The position numbers and the translations under genes were made by a program. 64,000 nucleotides of DNA, from assembly GCA_022009915.1 (NCBI GenBank), contig CP091730.1:682001-746000 (forward strand), read 5' to 3'. Every line of letters begins with the position of its first letter. Position 1 is the stretch's first letter. This document shows, piece after piece, positions 1-10,306 of the stretch. Source of the stretch: Alistipes putredinis (GTDB lineage Bacteria > Bacteroidota > Bacteroidia > Bacteroidales > Rikenellaceae). The notes under the pieces are model-generated. The model was not told the DNA's origin. It did not search any database and saw only the letters and a program-made list of their open reading frames with translations.

Positions 1-66
1 CTTTGGGTTATAGACGTGTTCGCCGATGCAGGTTATCTGTTGGATGAGATGACCATCGTGAAGTAG
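1..66 (+). CDS. C-terminal tail of an unidentified protein (cut by window start)
   Basis: An open frame runs from base 1 to a TAG at 64-66 and gives 21 residues ending in DEMTIVK. Only the C-terminus is visible, so no family can be named. It lies 21 bases upstream of glnS on the same strand, so the two may be co-transcribed. Confidence 0.5.
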   Translation, partial: LWVIDVFADAGYLLDEMTIVK

Positions 67-87
67 TAAAGACAAAAATTTGACAGT

Positions 88-1770
88 ATGAATATCGAAA
101 GCGTATCTTCGCAGAAATCCAGAAATTTTCTGGAAGAGATTATAGAAGAGTCTATTGCGAAAGGAGAAAAAAGGGTTCAGACACGTTTTCCGCCGGAACC
201 GAACGGTTACCTTCATATAGGCCATGCAAAGAGCATTTGCCTCAATTTCGGCCTTGCCCAAAAGTATGGCGGAAAGTGCAACCTGCGTTTCGACGATACC
301 AATCCGGTAAAGGAGGATACCGAATATGTAGATTCAATAAAAACAGGATATCAACTGGCTCGGATTCCAATGGGCTGAAGAGAGATACGCCTCGGACTAC
401 TTCGAGCAGTTGTACCTGTGGGCTGTCGAGTTGATAAAGAAGGGTAAGGCTTATGTGGACGACCAGACGCAGGAAGAGATACGTCTGGGCCGCGGAACCG
501 TTACGGTTCCCGGAACCGAAAGCCCGTGGAGAAACCGCAGCATGGAGGAAAATCTCGATCTTTTCGAGCGCATGAAAAACGGTGAGTTCGCCGACGGAGA
601 AAAGGTGCTTCGGGCAAAAAAATCGACATGGCGCATCCGAACATGCTTTTTCCGCGATCCTATAATGTATCGTATTCTGCATACGGAGCATCATCGCACT
701 GGCAACAAGTGGTGCATATATCCGATGTATGACTATGCCCACGGCCAGAGCGATTCGATAGAGAAAATCACGCATTCGATTTGCACTCTTGAATTCGACG
801 TCCACCGTCCGCTCTACGACTGGTTCATAGAACAGTTGGGGATTTTCCCGTCGCATCAGTACGAATTTGCGCGGCTGAATCTCACATATACTGTGATGAG
901 TAAGCGAAAGTTGCTGCAACTTGTTCAAAATAAAATAGTTAGCGGTTGGGATGACCCTCGTATGCCGACTATTTGCGCACTTCGTCGAAAGGGTTATACG
1001 CCGGCATCTGTCAGAGCTTTTTTGCCGAAAAAGGTCGGAGTTGCGAAGCGCGACAATGTTATAGATTTGGAACTTATGGAGTTCTGTGTTCGCGAGGACT
1101 TGAATAAGAATGCCCAGCGTCGTATGGCTGTTTTGAATCCGTTGAAAGTGGTTATAACCAATTACGAGCAGGGCCGCAAGGAGATGTTTACTGCCGTAAA
1201 TAATCCCGAGGATGAAAGCGCCGGTACAAGGCAGGTTCCTTTCGGTCGCGAGATTTATATCGACCGCGACGATTTCATGGAGAATCCGCCGAAAAAATAT
1301 TACCGTCTTTGCCCAGGCGGCGAGGTTCGTCTGCGCTACTCTTATCTCATAAAATGCGATGAGGTCGTAAAGGATGAGTCCGGAAACATAGTCGAACTTC
1401 ATTGCACTTACGACCCGCAGTCCGGACAAGGTTCTTCTTCCGACGGTCGCAGGGTTAAGGGAGTTATTCATTGGGTTTCGGCTGCTGATGCAGTTGAAGC
1501 CGAAGTAAGACTTTACGGTAATCTGTTCAGCAAGGAAGATCCGAATGATGTCGAAGAGGGTAAGACTTTCCTCGATTATCTGAATCCGGATTCTTTGATA
1601 GTTCAGAAAGCGTATATCGAACCGTCGTTAAAAAAGCCAAGTTGGGAGAAAAACTATCAGTTCGAACGTGTGGGATATTTTTTTGTCTCGACACTGATTC
1701 GACGGAAAGCAATATTGTTTTCAACAGAACAGTTACATTGAAAGATTCATGGTCGAAGATGAATAAGTAG
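88..1770 (+). CDS. glnS: glutaminyl-tRNA synthetase (frame broken)
   Basis: Class I aminoacyl-tRNA synthetase that charges tRNA-Gln in the cytoplasm. The N-terminus carries PPEPNGYLHIGHAKS, the HIGH signature, and the KMSKS-type loop reads VMSKRKL about 270 residues in. The anticodon-binding beta-barrel region follows and ends in DSWSKMNK at a TAG (1768-1770). The length of about 560 residues is normal for GlnS. The frame is broken near 355, where an extra G occurs: removing it restores IKTDINWLGFQWAEE. It is also broken near 1690. Compensated pairs of indels lie at about 616-650, 1021-1036 and 1625-1660. All fit homopolymer errors. GltX was considered, but the PPEPNGYLHIGH form is GlnS-specific. 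Confidence 0.95.
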
Positions 1771-1774
1771 TAAT

Positions 1775-1790
1775 TGTTCCACGTGGAACA
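1775..1790. promoter_or_regulatory. parS-like ParB-binding palindrome, copy 1
   Basis: TGTTCCACGTGGAACA is a perfect 16-bp palindrome whose core GTTCCACGTGGAAC matches the known bacterial parS chromosome-partition site (TGTTNCACGTGAAACA type; the fully symmetric form is known from Myxococcus). It starts four bases after the glnS stop and abuts the terminator hairpin. ParB binds such sites to organise the origin region. Assignment is by motif only. Confidence 0.8.
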
Positions 1791-1832
1791 AAATAAGAGC
1801 CGTCTGAATTTTTTTCAGACGGCTCTTATTTT
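1790..1832. terminator. strong bidirectional terminator between glnS and mnmG
   Basis: A 17-bp perfect inverted repeat, 1790-1806 (AAAATAAGAGCCGTCTG) with 1816-1832, encloses a T-rich 9-base loop and is flanked by A/T tracts on both sides. It lies between the convergent ends of glnS and mnmG and can stop transcription from both. Confidence 0.85.
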
Positions 1833-1880
1833 GTTGTAATGTTTTTATTGGAATGTTAATCTGAATAATAATATTTGAAA

Positions 1881-1896
1881 TGTTCCACGTGGAACA
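1881..1896. promoter_or_regulatory. parS-like ParB-binding palindrome, copy 2
   Basis: This is a second exact copy of TGTTCCACGTGGAACA, 106 bases from copy 1. It is extended by two more symmetric bases on each side (AA...TT), giving a 20-bp palindrome. It directly abuts the mnmG stop codon (1897-1899 on the minus strand), so the site sits in the 3' untranslated region of mnmG. Confidence 0.8.
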
Positions 1897-3797
1897 TTAC
1901 CTTCCGAAATAAATCAATAGAACATTGATGTCGGCCGGAGATACACCCGGGATACGCGACGCCTGCCCCTATCGTGGTAGGTTTGATTTTAGTCAGTTTC
2001 TGGCGTGCCTCCATAGTGAGAGATTGGAAGGAATTGTAATTGAAATCTTCCTTTATTCTTATATCTTCCAATCTGCGCAGTTTTTTTCCGCAATCAACTT
2101 TTTCGCGTTCTATATATCCTTTATATTTGATTTGTATTTCGACTTCTTCGATTATTTCTTTCGATATTTCGTTTTCGCGAACGAATTTATCGAGCTCGAA
2201 ACATTCTCAATCAAACCTTCAAGCGTTATTTCATTGCGTGCAAGCAGATAAGCGAGCTTTTCTGCTTTGCGTAATCGGAGCCGAATTCACTTTTTCAAAT
2301 AACTCTCTATTTCGCACGGTTGCGTACTGGTGGAGGTGAGAAAGTTTTTTTAAGCAATTCTGAGAGTGATGCGTGAAAATATCGTATCTTTTTAGTTGCA
2401 AGCCCTATTGCGAATCCTTTTTTCCGTGAGCCGCAAGTCGGCATTGTCTTGTCGGAGCAGAATTCTGTATTCGGCCCTGCTCGTGAACATTCTGTACGGT
2501 TCGTCCACGCCTTTGGTCACCAAGTCATCTATCAGAACTCCGATATACGCTTCGTCGCGGCGAAGAATCATCGGCTCTTTGCCGTTTATTTTCAGATGCG
2601 CATTTATTCCTGACATAAGACCCTGTGCAGCAGCTTCTTCGTAGCCGGTAGTCCCGTTTATCTGACCGGCGAAATAAAGACTGTCTACAATTTTAGTTTC
2701 CAGAGTATGGTATAATTGCGTCGGCGGAAAATAGTCGTACTCTATCGCATATCCTGGACGGTAGATGTGCACGTTTTCAAGACCTTCTATCTGCCTCAGA
2801 GCCTCTAACTGCACCTGCCACGGAAGCGAAGAGCTGAATCCGTTGAGGTAGTATTCGTTCGTGTCGTCGCCCTCAGGTTCCAAAAAGAGCTGGTGCGACT
2901 CCTTGCCGGCGAATGTCCTGAGTTTGTCCTCTATGCTCGGACAATACCTCGGCCCTATGCCGCGTATGGTTCCGTTGAACAGCGGCGAATCGGCGAAACC
3001 GGTTCGCAGTGTGTCGTGAATCTGCGGCGAGGTATATACCAAGAAACAAGGTATTTGATATTTAACAGGCTCTGTATCAGGAAGAAACGAAAAATTTAGA
3101 AGGATTCTCGTCTCCGTATTGAGGTGTAAGGGCTTCGAAATTTACTGTGCGGGCGTCTATTCTCACAGGGGTTCCTGTTTTTCATTCTTCCAGACTTCGA
3201 ACCCCAGTACGACGAGTCTGTTCGGTTATTCCGTAAGAGGCGCTGTCCCCTGCCCTACCCCCTTGCGTGCTGTTTCGGCCTACATGCATCAGTCCGCCGA
3301 GAAATGTTCCTGCGGTAAGAATTACGGCCTTTGCACGGAACTCGACTCCGAAAGCGGTTCTTACACCGTAAATTCGGGCCTTTTCAACCCCTTCCGCGCT
3401 CTTTTCGCAAGAGGTGAGCAGTTCGGTGGCACTGTCCTGCCAAATGTACAGATTCGGGATATTTTCGAGCGTTTTTACGCCATAGTGCCGAGAACCGTGC
3501 CTTGTCGCACTGTGCTCTCGGGCTCCACATTGCGGCGCCTTTCGAGCGGTTGAGCATGCGGAACTGTACCGTCGAGCGGTCGGTGATTATTCCCATTTCT
3601 CCGCCGAGAGCATCTATCTCTCTGACTATTTGCCCTTTTGCCACACCTCCTACTGCCGGATTGCACGACATGGACGCCATTTTGGTCATATCCATCGTAA
3701 GCAGCAGCGTCCTTGAACCCAAACGTGCTGCGGCAGCGGCGGCCTCGCATCCGGCATGTCCTGCGCCTACTACGATGATGTCGTAATCGAGCGTCAT
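1897..3797 (-). CDS. mnmG: tRNA uridine 5-carboxymethylaminomethyl modification enzyme MnmG/GidA (frame broken)
   Basis: FAD-dependent enzyme that, with MnmE, modifies U34 of certain tRNAs. The N-terminus has the dinucleotide-binding motif VVGAGHAGCEAA, followed by MSCNPAVGGVAKG and the conserved FRMLNRSKGAAMWSPRAQ block. The C-terminus ends GVSPADINVLLIYFGR, the family's typical end, with TAA at 1899-1897. Length is about 630 residues, as expected. The start ATG (3797) overlaps the ybeY stop as ATGA, so it is the last gene of the operon. The frame breaks near 3478, within 3150-3260, and near 3050, 2395 and 1965. In many bacteria mnmG lies close to oriC, which fits the adjacent parS sites. 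Confidence 0.93.
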
Positions 3798-4249
3798 TCG
3801 GCAGCCGGTTTTACGAACATTTTGGAGAGCATTTTCAGGTACGTGTTCTCTTTTGAGCGCATGCGCGAAGATGCCGAAGGGGTTTTGTCCTTGTAGCCGC
3901 AAAGATGCAACACGCCGTGAACCATCACTCGGTGCATCTCGTGCAGTGGTGTGATGCCGTATTGCTCGGCGTTGTCTTTCACGGTCTGCGTGTCGATGTA
4001 AATCTCTCCGCTGACTGTTTTCGAGTCTTTGAGGTCGCTGTAATCGAACGTGATTACGTCCGTATAGTAGTCGTGCCCCAAAAAGCGGCGGTTTATTTCG
4101 AGCAGTTTTTCGGACGAGCAGAATATGTAGTTTATGTCTCCCGTCTCGTATCCCTCCGCCTTTGCGGCGGCCCGCAGCCATGCGGTTACGATTCTTTTGC
4201 TCGGCAGGCGGAAATCGCTTCCGTCGTTGTAGTATTTTACGGATGGCAT
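3794..4249 (-). CDS. ybeY: endoribonuclease / rRNA maturation factor YbeY
   Basis: Intact frame of 151 residues for a zinc-dependent single-strand endoribonuclease involved in 16S rRNA 3' end maturation and ribosome quality control. The metal-binding motif is visible as HGVLHLCGYKDK; the first two histidines are kept. The third ligand position, H in the usual GYDH, reads KDK as is common in Bacteroidales copies. The preceding segment DVITFDYSD...GEIYID is also typical. The gene begins 16 bases after the LytM protein gene and overlaps mnmG by four bases (ATGA), showing operon membership. Confidence 0.92.
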   Translation of the reverse strand: MPSVKYYNDGSDFRLPSKRIVTAWLRAAAKAEGYETGDINYIFCSSEKLLEINRRFLGHDYYTDVITFDYSDLKDSKTVSGEIYIDTQTVKDNAEQYGITPLHEMHRVMVHGVLHLCGYKDKTPSASSRMRSKENTYLKMLSKMFVKPAAE

Positions 4250-4265
4250 ATGTTAGAGTGTGCTT

Positions 4266-5454
4266 TTATTTTTGTAGCCATGCTTCGGGATTCAGACGCG
4301 AGGTTTGTTTCCACAGTTCGAAATGCAGAACGTATTCGGCCGGATTGTCGGACTGCGAAATGGACCCGATAGGCTGGTTTATTTTTACTTTGTCTCCTGT
4401 TTTCACGTTTATGTTCACCAGATTGCAGTATACGGTGAAGTAGTCGCCGTGGCTGACTATGATTACGTTTTTTCATGCCCGGTATGGTGTTTACGCTGAC
4501 GACCGTACCGTCGAACACGCACCGCACTGCGGAACCTCTCTCGCCTGTTATGTCCACGCCCTTGTTGTTGATTTTAACGCCTTTCTGCGTTGGGTGAGGA
4601 TGTTCCCCGAAGTGGTCGGTAATCACTCCTTCGCGCAGGGGCATCGGAAGCAGACCCTTGTTCTGGTCGAACTTTCCTGTAAGGATGACGTCGGTTTTCC
4701 TTTGCGCCGAGGTTTTGGTCTGTTTGCTGGATGCGGCGATGATTTTGTCTATTTTGGCCTGTGCATCCCTGCGCTGCTTCTCCTGCTTGATTATCTGATT
4801 GCGGATTTTCTTTTCGTCGTTTTGCAGGGTTTTGAGCGTGCTTTTTGTAGCGTGCCTCGTCGCCGCTGAGTTTCTTTATTTCGCTCGTGCGGCTCTGTTT
4901 GGTCTTGTCCAACTGTTCGCGTTTGGCGTCGAGCTCGTCCTATCTGCTCTTTAAGACTCGATGCGAGAGAATCTATCTCGGCGGCTTTCAGTTCGCGGGC
5001 CTTGTTGCTGCGGCGCATGTATTCGATGCGAAGTGTAGCGTCATTGAAGTCGCGCGATGCGAAAAAGAAAGGCCATTGCGCTGTTGGTCAGATAGTTCTT
5101 GTATGCTGCACGAATCATCTGCGCATACTGTCCGCGAAAGGCTGCGTTATCTGCTCTTCGAGCCGGTTTATCTCCTTGTTTTTCGAGGCTATGTCTTTGT
5201 CGAGTATGGATATCTGTTTGTCGAGTGAATTGACAATGCCGCGCCGGTTGCGAAGCGAGGTTCCGACCAAACTGAGACTTGTTTTGGGTGGCCGATGCGT
5301 TCTTGTGGTTTTTTTGCAGCAGCTGTTCCGAGCGGTTTATTTCGTTTGTATAGCTCTGTATCAGACGATTGAGTTCTTCTATGGAGTTTTGGGCCGTCAG
5401 GGTTCCGGCAAAAAGCAGTAGAAGAAACAGAATTATTATTTTTTTAGTCTTCAT
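4266..5454 (-). CDS. murein hydrolase activator, EnvC-like LytM (M23-type) protein (frame broken)
   Basis: Secreted protein of about 395 residues. It has a signal peptide (MKTKKIIILFLLLLFAGTLTAQ), a long alpha-helical region expected to form coiled coil, and a C-terminal LytM/M23 domain ending in LHFELWK...LNPEAWLQK. Catalytic M23 ligands are partly lost: the HxxxD site reads NNKGVDI and the HxH site reads YCNL. This resembles EnvC, which activates amidases rather than cutting peptidoglycan itself. The role in cell separation is inferred from that family. The start ATG overlaps the upstream TPR gene stop (ATGA). The frame is broken several times, near 4470, 4850, 4940, 5060 and 5230. Confidence 0.85.
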
Positions 5455-7179
5455 TTTTTGTCTATGCGTTTGTCTATTTCCGCAGCGTCGTAACCAGACT
5501 TCTTTTGCCCGTTTCCAGTAAGTTACGGCCATGAATCTGTCGCCCAGAGCGTCGAGAATGTCTCCGTAGTGCACAAGCAGTACGGCGCTGCTGCTGCGGT
5601 CGAGCGACAAAGCCTGCTGCATGAGCGGTTTGGCTTCGGCGGCACGCCCGAGTTTGTAGAGTATCCACGCCCGAGTGTCCAAATACGTGGGATTGGATTT
5701 CGATAGAGCGTTGGAACGCTCGGACATGGCGAGCGCTTTTTCCAACTGTTCGCCGTTTTCGCTGAGGTAATATGCGTAATTGTTCAGCGTCATTGCGTTG
5801 TCTGCGTCGTAACGCAGCGCCTTTTCATAGTAGGCGAACGCCTTTCGGCTGTTGCCGCGCAAGTGGAAAAGGTCTCCCGCGCACCCCGCGAAAACGGATT
5901 TCAGCGAGTCTGTCGGAGCGTTTTTTGATTCCCTGCCTGAATGTTTTCAGAGCCTCGTCCCACTGCTCCATGTATTGAAGCGCCGAGCCGCGGCGGAGCA
6001 GAATGTCGGCCGTAATGCCGGCATCGTCCCTAAAATCGTCGAGAGCCAGTAGAGCGTATTTGGCTACCGAGTCCGGCCTTTGCAGAAAAGCCTCAATTTC
6101 GAGAATCGAGTTGTAGATTTCGATGCTCGGGTCCGGCTTTTCGAGCCTGCGACTTGAATATCATAAGGGCGTGCTCTATCTCCCCCATCGCAATCAGATG
6201 TCCTGCATAGGCCTCTATCACCTCGTAATTTTCCGGATACTGCATTACCAGCCCGAGAATCAGGGAGTTTATCTGCGGCAGATGGTCTCTGTAAAAATCT
6301 CTGTCGCCGGTTATTTCGGAGAAGATGGCGATTTTGTCGCTTACCGGAAACTCCTCGACGGCAAAGAGCCTTTCGAGCGTGAGCATGAATGCGTATGTGT
6401 CGCCCTTGTTCTGGTAGTATTCCGAAAGCGAGAGAAGAGCGTCTATGCTTTCGGGATTTTCGGCCAGCAGGCGTTTGAGTGTGGCGAGTTGAAGCGAATC
6501 CTTCTTGCCGAATCCGTACATGTCGGCCAGCACCAGATACCCCTCCTCGTCGTAAGGGAAACTCGCCACGTGGGCTTCGGTTTCGGCTATCGCCCTGTCT
6601 ATTTGTCCGGTTTTTGACCAACAGTTCGCGTTTCATCTGCGAAAGCTGCTGTATTTTACCGATTTTGTACTCTGCCGAATCCAGAACGGATATGGCGGCC
6701 AGCGGCATGTTTTCTTGAAGATAAAGAGCCGACAACAGCCTGTATATGTCCGGATTATACGGGTCTTCGCGCACAAGGTCGCGATATATTTCGAGAGCCG
6801 GATAGTACTGTTCGTTCTGTATGTAGAGCCTTCCGCGCAGATTCCTGTACCATGTATTGAGAGAATCCAGTGCGTAGGCTTTGCTGCCGTACACTGCCGC
6901 CTCGTCCGCACGTCCGAGTCCGAGAAGTATGTTCGCCGCCTCGTAATACGACGGAGCGTGCGCGGAGTCGGCCTGTATGGCCTTGTCCAGCAGACGCAGG
7001 GCGGCATCGAGACTGTCTTCTATGAGCGATTTTTTCAGCGCTTCGGTGTAGTACAGCGTCGCAAGGCGCGAGGAGTCGAATTCTATTATGTCGGCGGGAG
7101 GAACGACGGCAGGTTTCCGTACTCCGCAAGAGAGTACGGTCAGCGCTATTATTACCGTATTGACAATCCTGCCTTTCAT
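5451..7179 (-). CDS. tetratricopeptide-repeat lipoprotein (frame broken)
   Basis: Predicted lipoprotein of about 575 residues. The N-terminus MKGRIVNTVIIALTVLSC ends in a lipobox cysteine. The rest is a series of TPR-like helical repeats, for example SYYEAANILLGLGRADEA, LNNYAYYLSENGEQLEKA and YLDTRAWILYKLGRAAEAK. TPR arrays are protein-protein scaffolds; no enzymatic motif is seen. It lies 44 bases after pheS and its stop overlaps the start of the EnvC-like gene, suggesting an envelope role coupled to that protein. The frame breaks near 6615, 6150, 5890 and 5500; the C-terminus reconstructs as DAAEIDKRIDKK. Confidence 0.82.
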
Positions 7180-7223
7180 TTTTCTGTTCAGGAATAAAAT
7201 GCAGCCTCGCCGCTGCGGCCGGC

Positions 7224-8254
7224 TTAGAGTACCGAATCGAACTGGTGCAGGAACCGGACGTCGTTTTCGAAATACAGACGCAGGTCCTTGACGCCGAATT
7301 TGAGCATCGCGATACGTTCAATACCCATGCCGAATGCGAAACCGCTGTATTTCTTACTGTCTATTCCGCATGCTTCGAGCACGTTTGGGTCTACCATTCC
7401 GCATCCCATGATTTCGAGCCAGCCGGTTCCCTTGCAGACATTGCAGCCCTTTCCGCCGCAAAGGTTGCAGGATACATCGACCTCGCCCGAAGGCTCCGTG
7501 AACGGGAAGTACGAGGGGCGCAGGCGAATCTGCGAGCTCTCGCCGAACATCTCCTTGGCGAAGTAGAGAATCGACTGTTTGAGGTCTGCGAACGAGACGC
7601 CCTCATCAATATACAGTCCTTCCACCTGATGGAATATGCAGTGTGCGCGGTATGATATGGCCTCGTTGCGGAATACCCTTCCCGGGCATATTACACGAAT
7701 GGGAGGCTTCTGGGTCTCCATTACGCGGGTCTGAATCGAGGATGTGTGCGTGCGCAGCAGAATGTCGGGGTTCTTCTCGATGAAAAACGTGTCCTGCATG
7801 TCGCGGGCAGGGTGTTCGGGCGGGAAGTTGAGGGCCGAAAAGACATGCCAGTCGTCCTCTATTTCGGGTCCGTCTGCGACCGTGTAGCCCAGTCGGTCGA
7901 AAATCTCGATGATTTTTGCCGCGCGTAATCGAAATAGGGTGACGTCCTCCCGACGGAGCGGCAAGGGCCGGACGGGTCATGTCGTCTATGGCCGCGCTCT
8001 GCCCTGCCCCGTCCTGCATCTGCGCACGTTCCTTCAATTCGTTGATGCGTTGCAGAGCGGCGGTTTTAAGCAGGTTTATGCGTTGGCCTATCTCGCGTTT
8101 GGCTTCCGGGGCAACGGTTTTTGAACTCTTCGAGCAGAGCGTTGAGTTCGCCCTTTTTGCCGAGCAGCTTTATGCGGAACTCCTCGATTTCGGGAGTGTT
8201 TTTTGCATTAAAAGCCTCGACCTTTTCGATTAGACGGTTGATTTTATCGAGCAT
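7224..8254 (-). CDS. pheS: phenylalanyl-tRNA synthetase alpha subunit (frame broken)
   Basis: Catalytic alpha chain of the alpha2-beta2 phenylalanyl-tRNA synthetase. The N-terminal coiled coil starts MLDKINRLIEKVEAFN. The catalytic core shows motif 2 around RVFRNEAISYRAH...FHQVEG, the zinc-finger-like CNLCGGKGCNVCKGTGWLE and motif 3 FGMGIERIAML. The C-terminus is LHQFDSVL. About 340 residues is normal. I chose the ATG at 8254; an upstream in-frame ATG at 8287 would add 11 atypical residues. The frame breaks near 8120 and 7945. It is the first gene of the pheS-TPR-envC-like-ybeY-mnmG operon; pheT is not in the window. Confidence 0.95.
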
Positions 8255-8286
8255 ATGAGTCGTTTTTACTTGTCTCTTCAAAGACA

Positions 8287-8294
8287 CAAAAGTA
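8287..8294 (-). promoter_or_regulatory. possible -7 box upstream of pheS
   Basis: On the minus strand TACTTTTG matches the Bacteroidota -7 consensus TAnnTTTG and lies 33 bases upstream of the pheS ATG. No TTTG element is seen at the usual spacing, so this is a weak call. Confidence 0.35.
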
Positions 8295-8334
8295 AGAAAT
8301 ATTTACAATTTAACCTATTTTTTTGCAAAAGGAA

Positions 8335-10172
8335 ATGGATAACGAGCGCATAAAAACGGCTTAAAGAAAAAGTGGCCCGGTTGCCGCTGCTTCCGGGGGT
8401 CTACCGTTTTTTCGACAAGAACGGCACGGTGATTTACGTGGGCAAGGCAAAAAGCCTGCGCAAGCGCGTTTCGTCCTATTTCGTCGATTCGCGCGACCAC
8501 AGCATCAAGGTGCGTGTGATGGTGCGGCACATAGTCGATATAAAGCACATCGTGGTGGACAGCGAGTCGGATGCACTGCTGCTCGAAAACTCGTTGATAA
8601 AGAGCCTGCAACCGCGCTATAACGTACTGCTTAAAGACGACAAGACATATCCGTGGATAGCCGTTACCGCCGAAAGATTCCCACGCATAATTTCGCAACG
8701 CCGCGTGCTCCATGACGGAACGGTCTATTTCGGTCCGTATGCCTCTGTCGGCATGCAGCACGCACTGCTCGACCTTCTGCACGGCCTCTACCCTATCCGT
8801 ACCTGTGCGCTGAATCTTTCGCAGGAAAACATAGACCGAGGCAAGTATCGTCCGTGTCTGCAATACCACATCCACAAGTGCAAGGCCCCGTGTGCCGGTT
8901 ATCAGTCGCAGCAGGATTACGACGAGATGATAACGCTCGTCAAGAGTATTCTTCGCGGCGATTTGCGCTCCACCCGCCAGTGGCTCGAAGAGCAGATGAT
9001 GCAGGCCGCCTCGCAGATGCTTTTCGAGGAGGCGGAGAGGTATCGCCAGAAGTTGGAGCAGCTTGAAAACTATTCGAGCAAGTCGGTGATTGTCAGCAGT
9101 AAAATCGGCGATTTGGACGTCTTTTCGCTGCTTGTGGACGAGGATACGGCCTACTGCAATTTCGTGCGAATCGTTTCGGGCAGCGTGGTCAATACTTTTA
9201 CCGTTCCGCTTTCGACCGGTGTGGAGCAGGGATGAGGTGCAGATTCTTTCTCTGGCCATGCAGCACATAGCCGAGCAGGTGGAGGGAGGACTTGCGCGTG
9301 AGGCGGTGGTTCCGTTCCTGCCTGACGAGAGGCTGTTCCCGGGCGTTGCGTTTTCGGTGCCCAAACGCGGCGACAAACTCAAACTGCTGGAATTTTCGCA
9401 GCGCGGCGCACGTATTTTCAGACTCGAAACCCTGAAAAACATGGAGATTCGTTCTCCCGAGAAGCATGCTTCGCGAATCATGGAGACCATGCGCAAGGAA
9501 CTGGGCCTCGACCGCGCACCGTGTCACATAGAGTGTTTCGACAACTCCAATTTGCAGGGCTCCTACCCCGTTGCTTCGTGCGTGGTGTTCCGCAACGGCA
9601 AACCGTCCAAGAAGGAGTACCGCCATTTCAATATCAAGACCGTCGATGGAATAGACGATTACGCCTCGATGCAGGAGGTGGTCCGCCGCCGCTACACCCG
9701 TCTGTCGAACGAAGGGGCCGAGCTGCCCGACTTGATAATAGCCGACGGCGGCAAAGGACAGATGGAGGCGGTGCGGCAGGTCGTGGAGGATGAACTGGGA
9801 CTGAAAATTCCCATTGCGGGGCTGGCCAAGGACGACCGCCACCGCACGTCTGAACTGCTCGTCGGTTTCCCGCCACGCATCGTGGGAATCAAGCCCACCT
9901 CCATGCTGTTCCGCATGCTTATGAACATTCAGGACGAGGTGCACCGTTTCGCCATCACGTTCCACAGAAACAAACGTTCCAAAGACTTCATCCACAGCGA
10001 ACTGGAAAAAATAGACGGCATAGGTGCCGGAACGGTCGAAAAACTGCTCGCACGGTTCAAGACCGTGGCGGCCGTGCGGCGTGCGGACATGGCATCGCTC
10101 GTCGAGACGGCGGGCAAATCGAAAGCCGCAAAGATTTACGCCCATTTTCATCCGGACGGACAAGGCGCGTAG
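8335..10172 (+). CDS. uvrC: excinuclease ABC subunit C (frame broken)
   Basis: Dual-incision nuclease of UvrABC nucleotide excision repair. The GIY-YIG domain starts at once (LLPGVYRFFDKNGTVIYVGKAK). A cysteine cluster KCKAPCAGY, the UVR region EEAERYRQKLEQLE, the RNase H-like domain (ECFDNSNLQGSYPVAS) and a C-terminal helix-hairpin-helix (KIDGIGAGTVEKLL) follow. About 610 residues is the usual length. The ATG at 8335 gives MDNERIKTA, in frame after correcting a break near 8371. A second break is an extra G near 9233: removal restores STGVEQDEVQILSLAMQ. It is divergent from pheS. Confidence 0.94.
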
Positions 10173-10258
10173 CGGATACCGGCGTGTCGTAAGGCGCATG
10201 GACCGCGGGGGTCGGACAGGCAGTTTCCGAGAGACGGAACCACGTTTTTGGCTAAAAA

Positions 10259-10290
10259 TTTGTGCTCTCCGAGCAGAGTGTGTAACTTTG
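10259..10290 (+). promoter_or_regulatory. promoter of the suf operon
   Basis: TTTG at 10259-10262, a 20-base spacer and TAACTTTG at 10283-10290 match the Bacteroidota TTTG/TAnnTTTG promoter well. The -7 box lies 16 bases before the first ATG of sufB. Confidence 0.7.
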
Positions 10291-10306
10291 CCGCTCGACC
10301 TGTCCG

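Noticed and set aside
242..1471. 409-codon minus-strand ORF opposite glnS
   Set aside because: Antisense shadow of GlnS motifs.
8315..9496. 393-codon minus-strand ORF opposite uvrC
   Set aside because: It is antisense to a clear UvrC with conserved motifs and its own product has no recognisable domain; long antisense frames are expected in high-G+C DNA.
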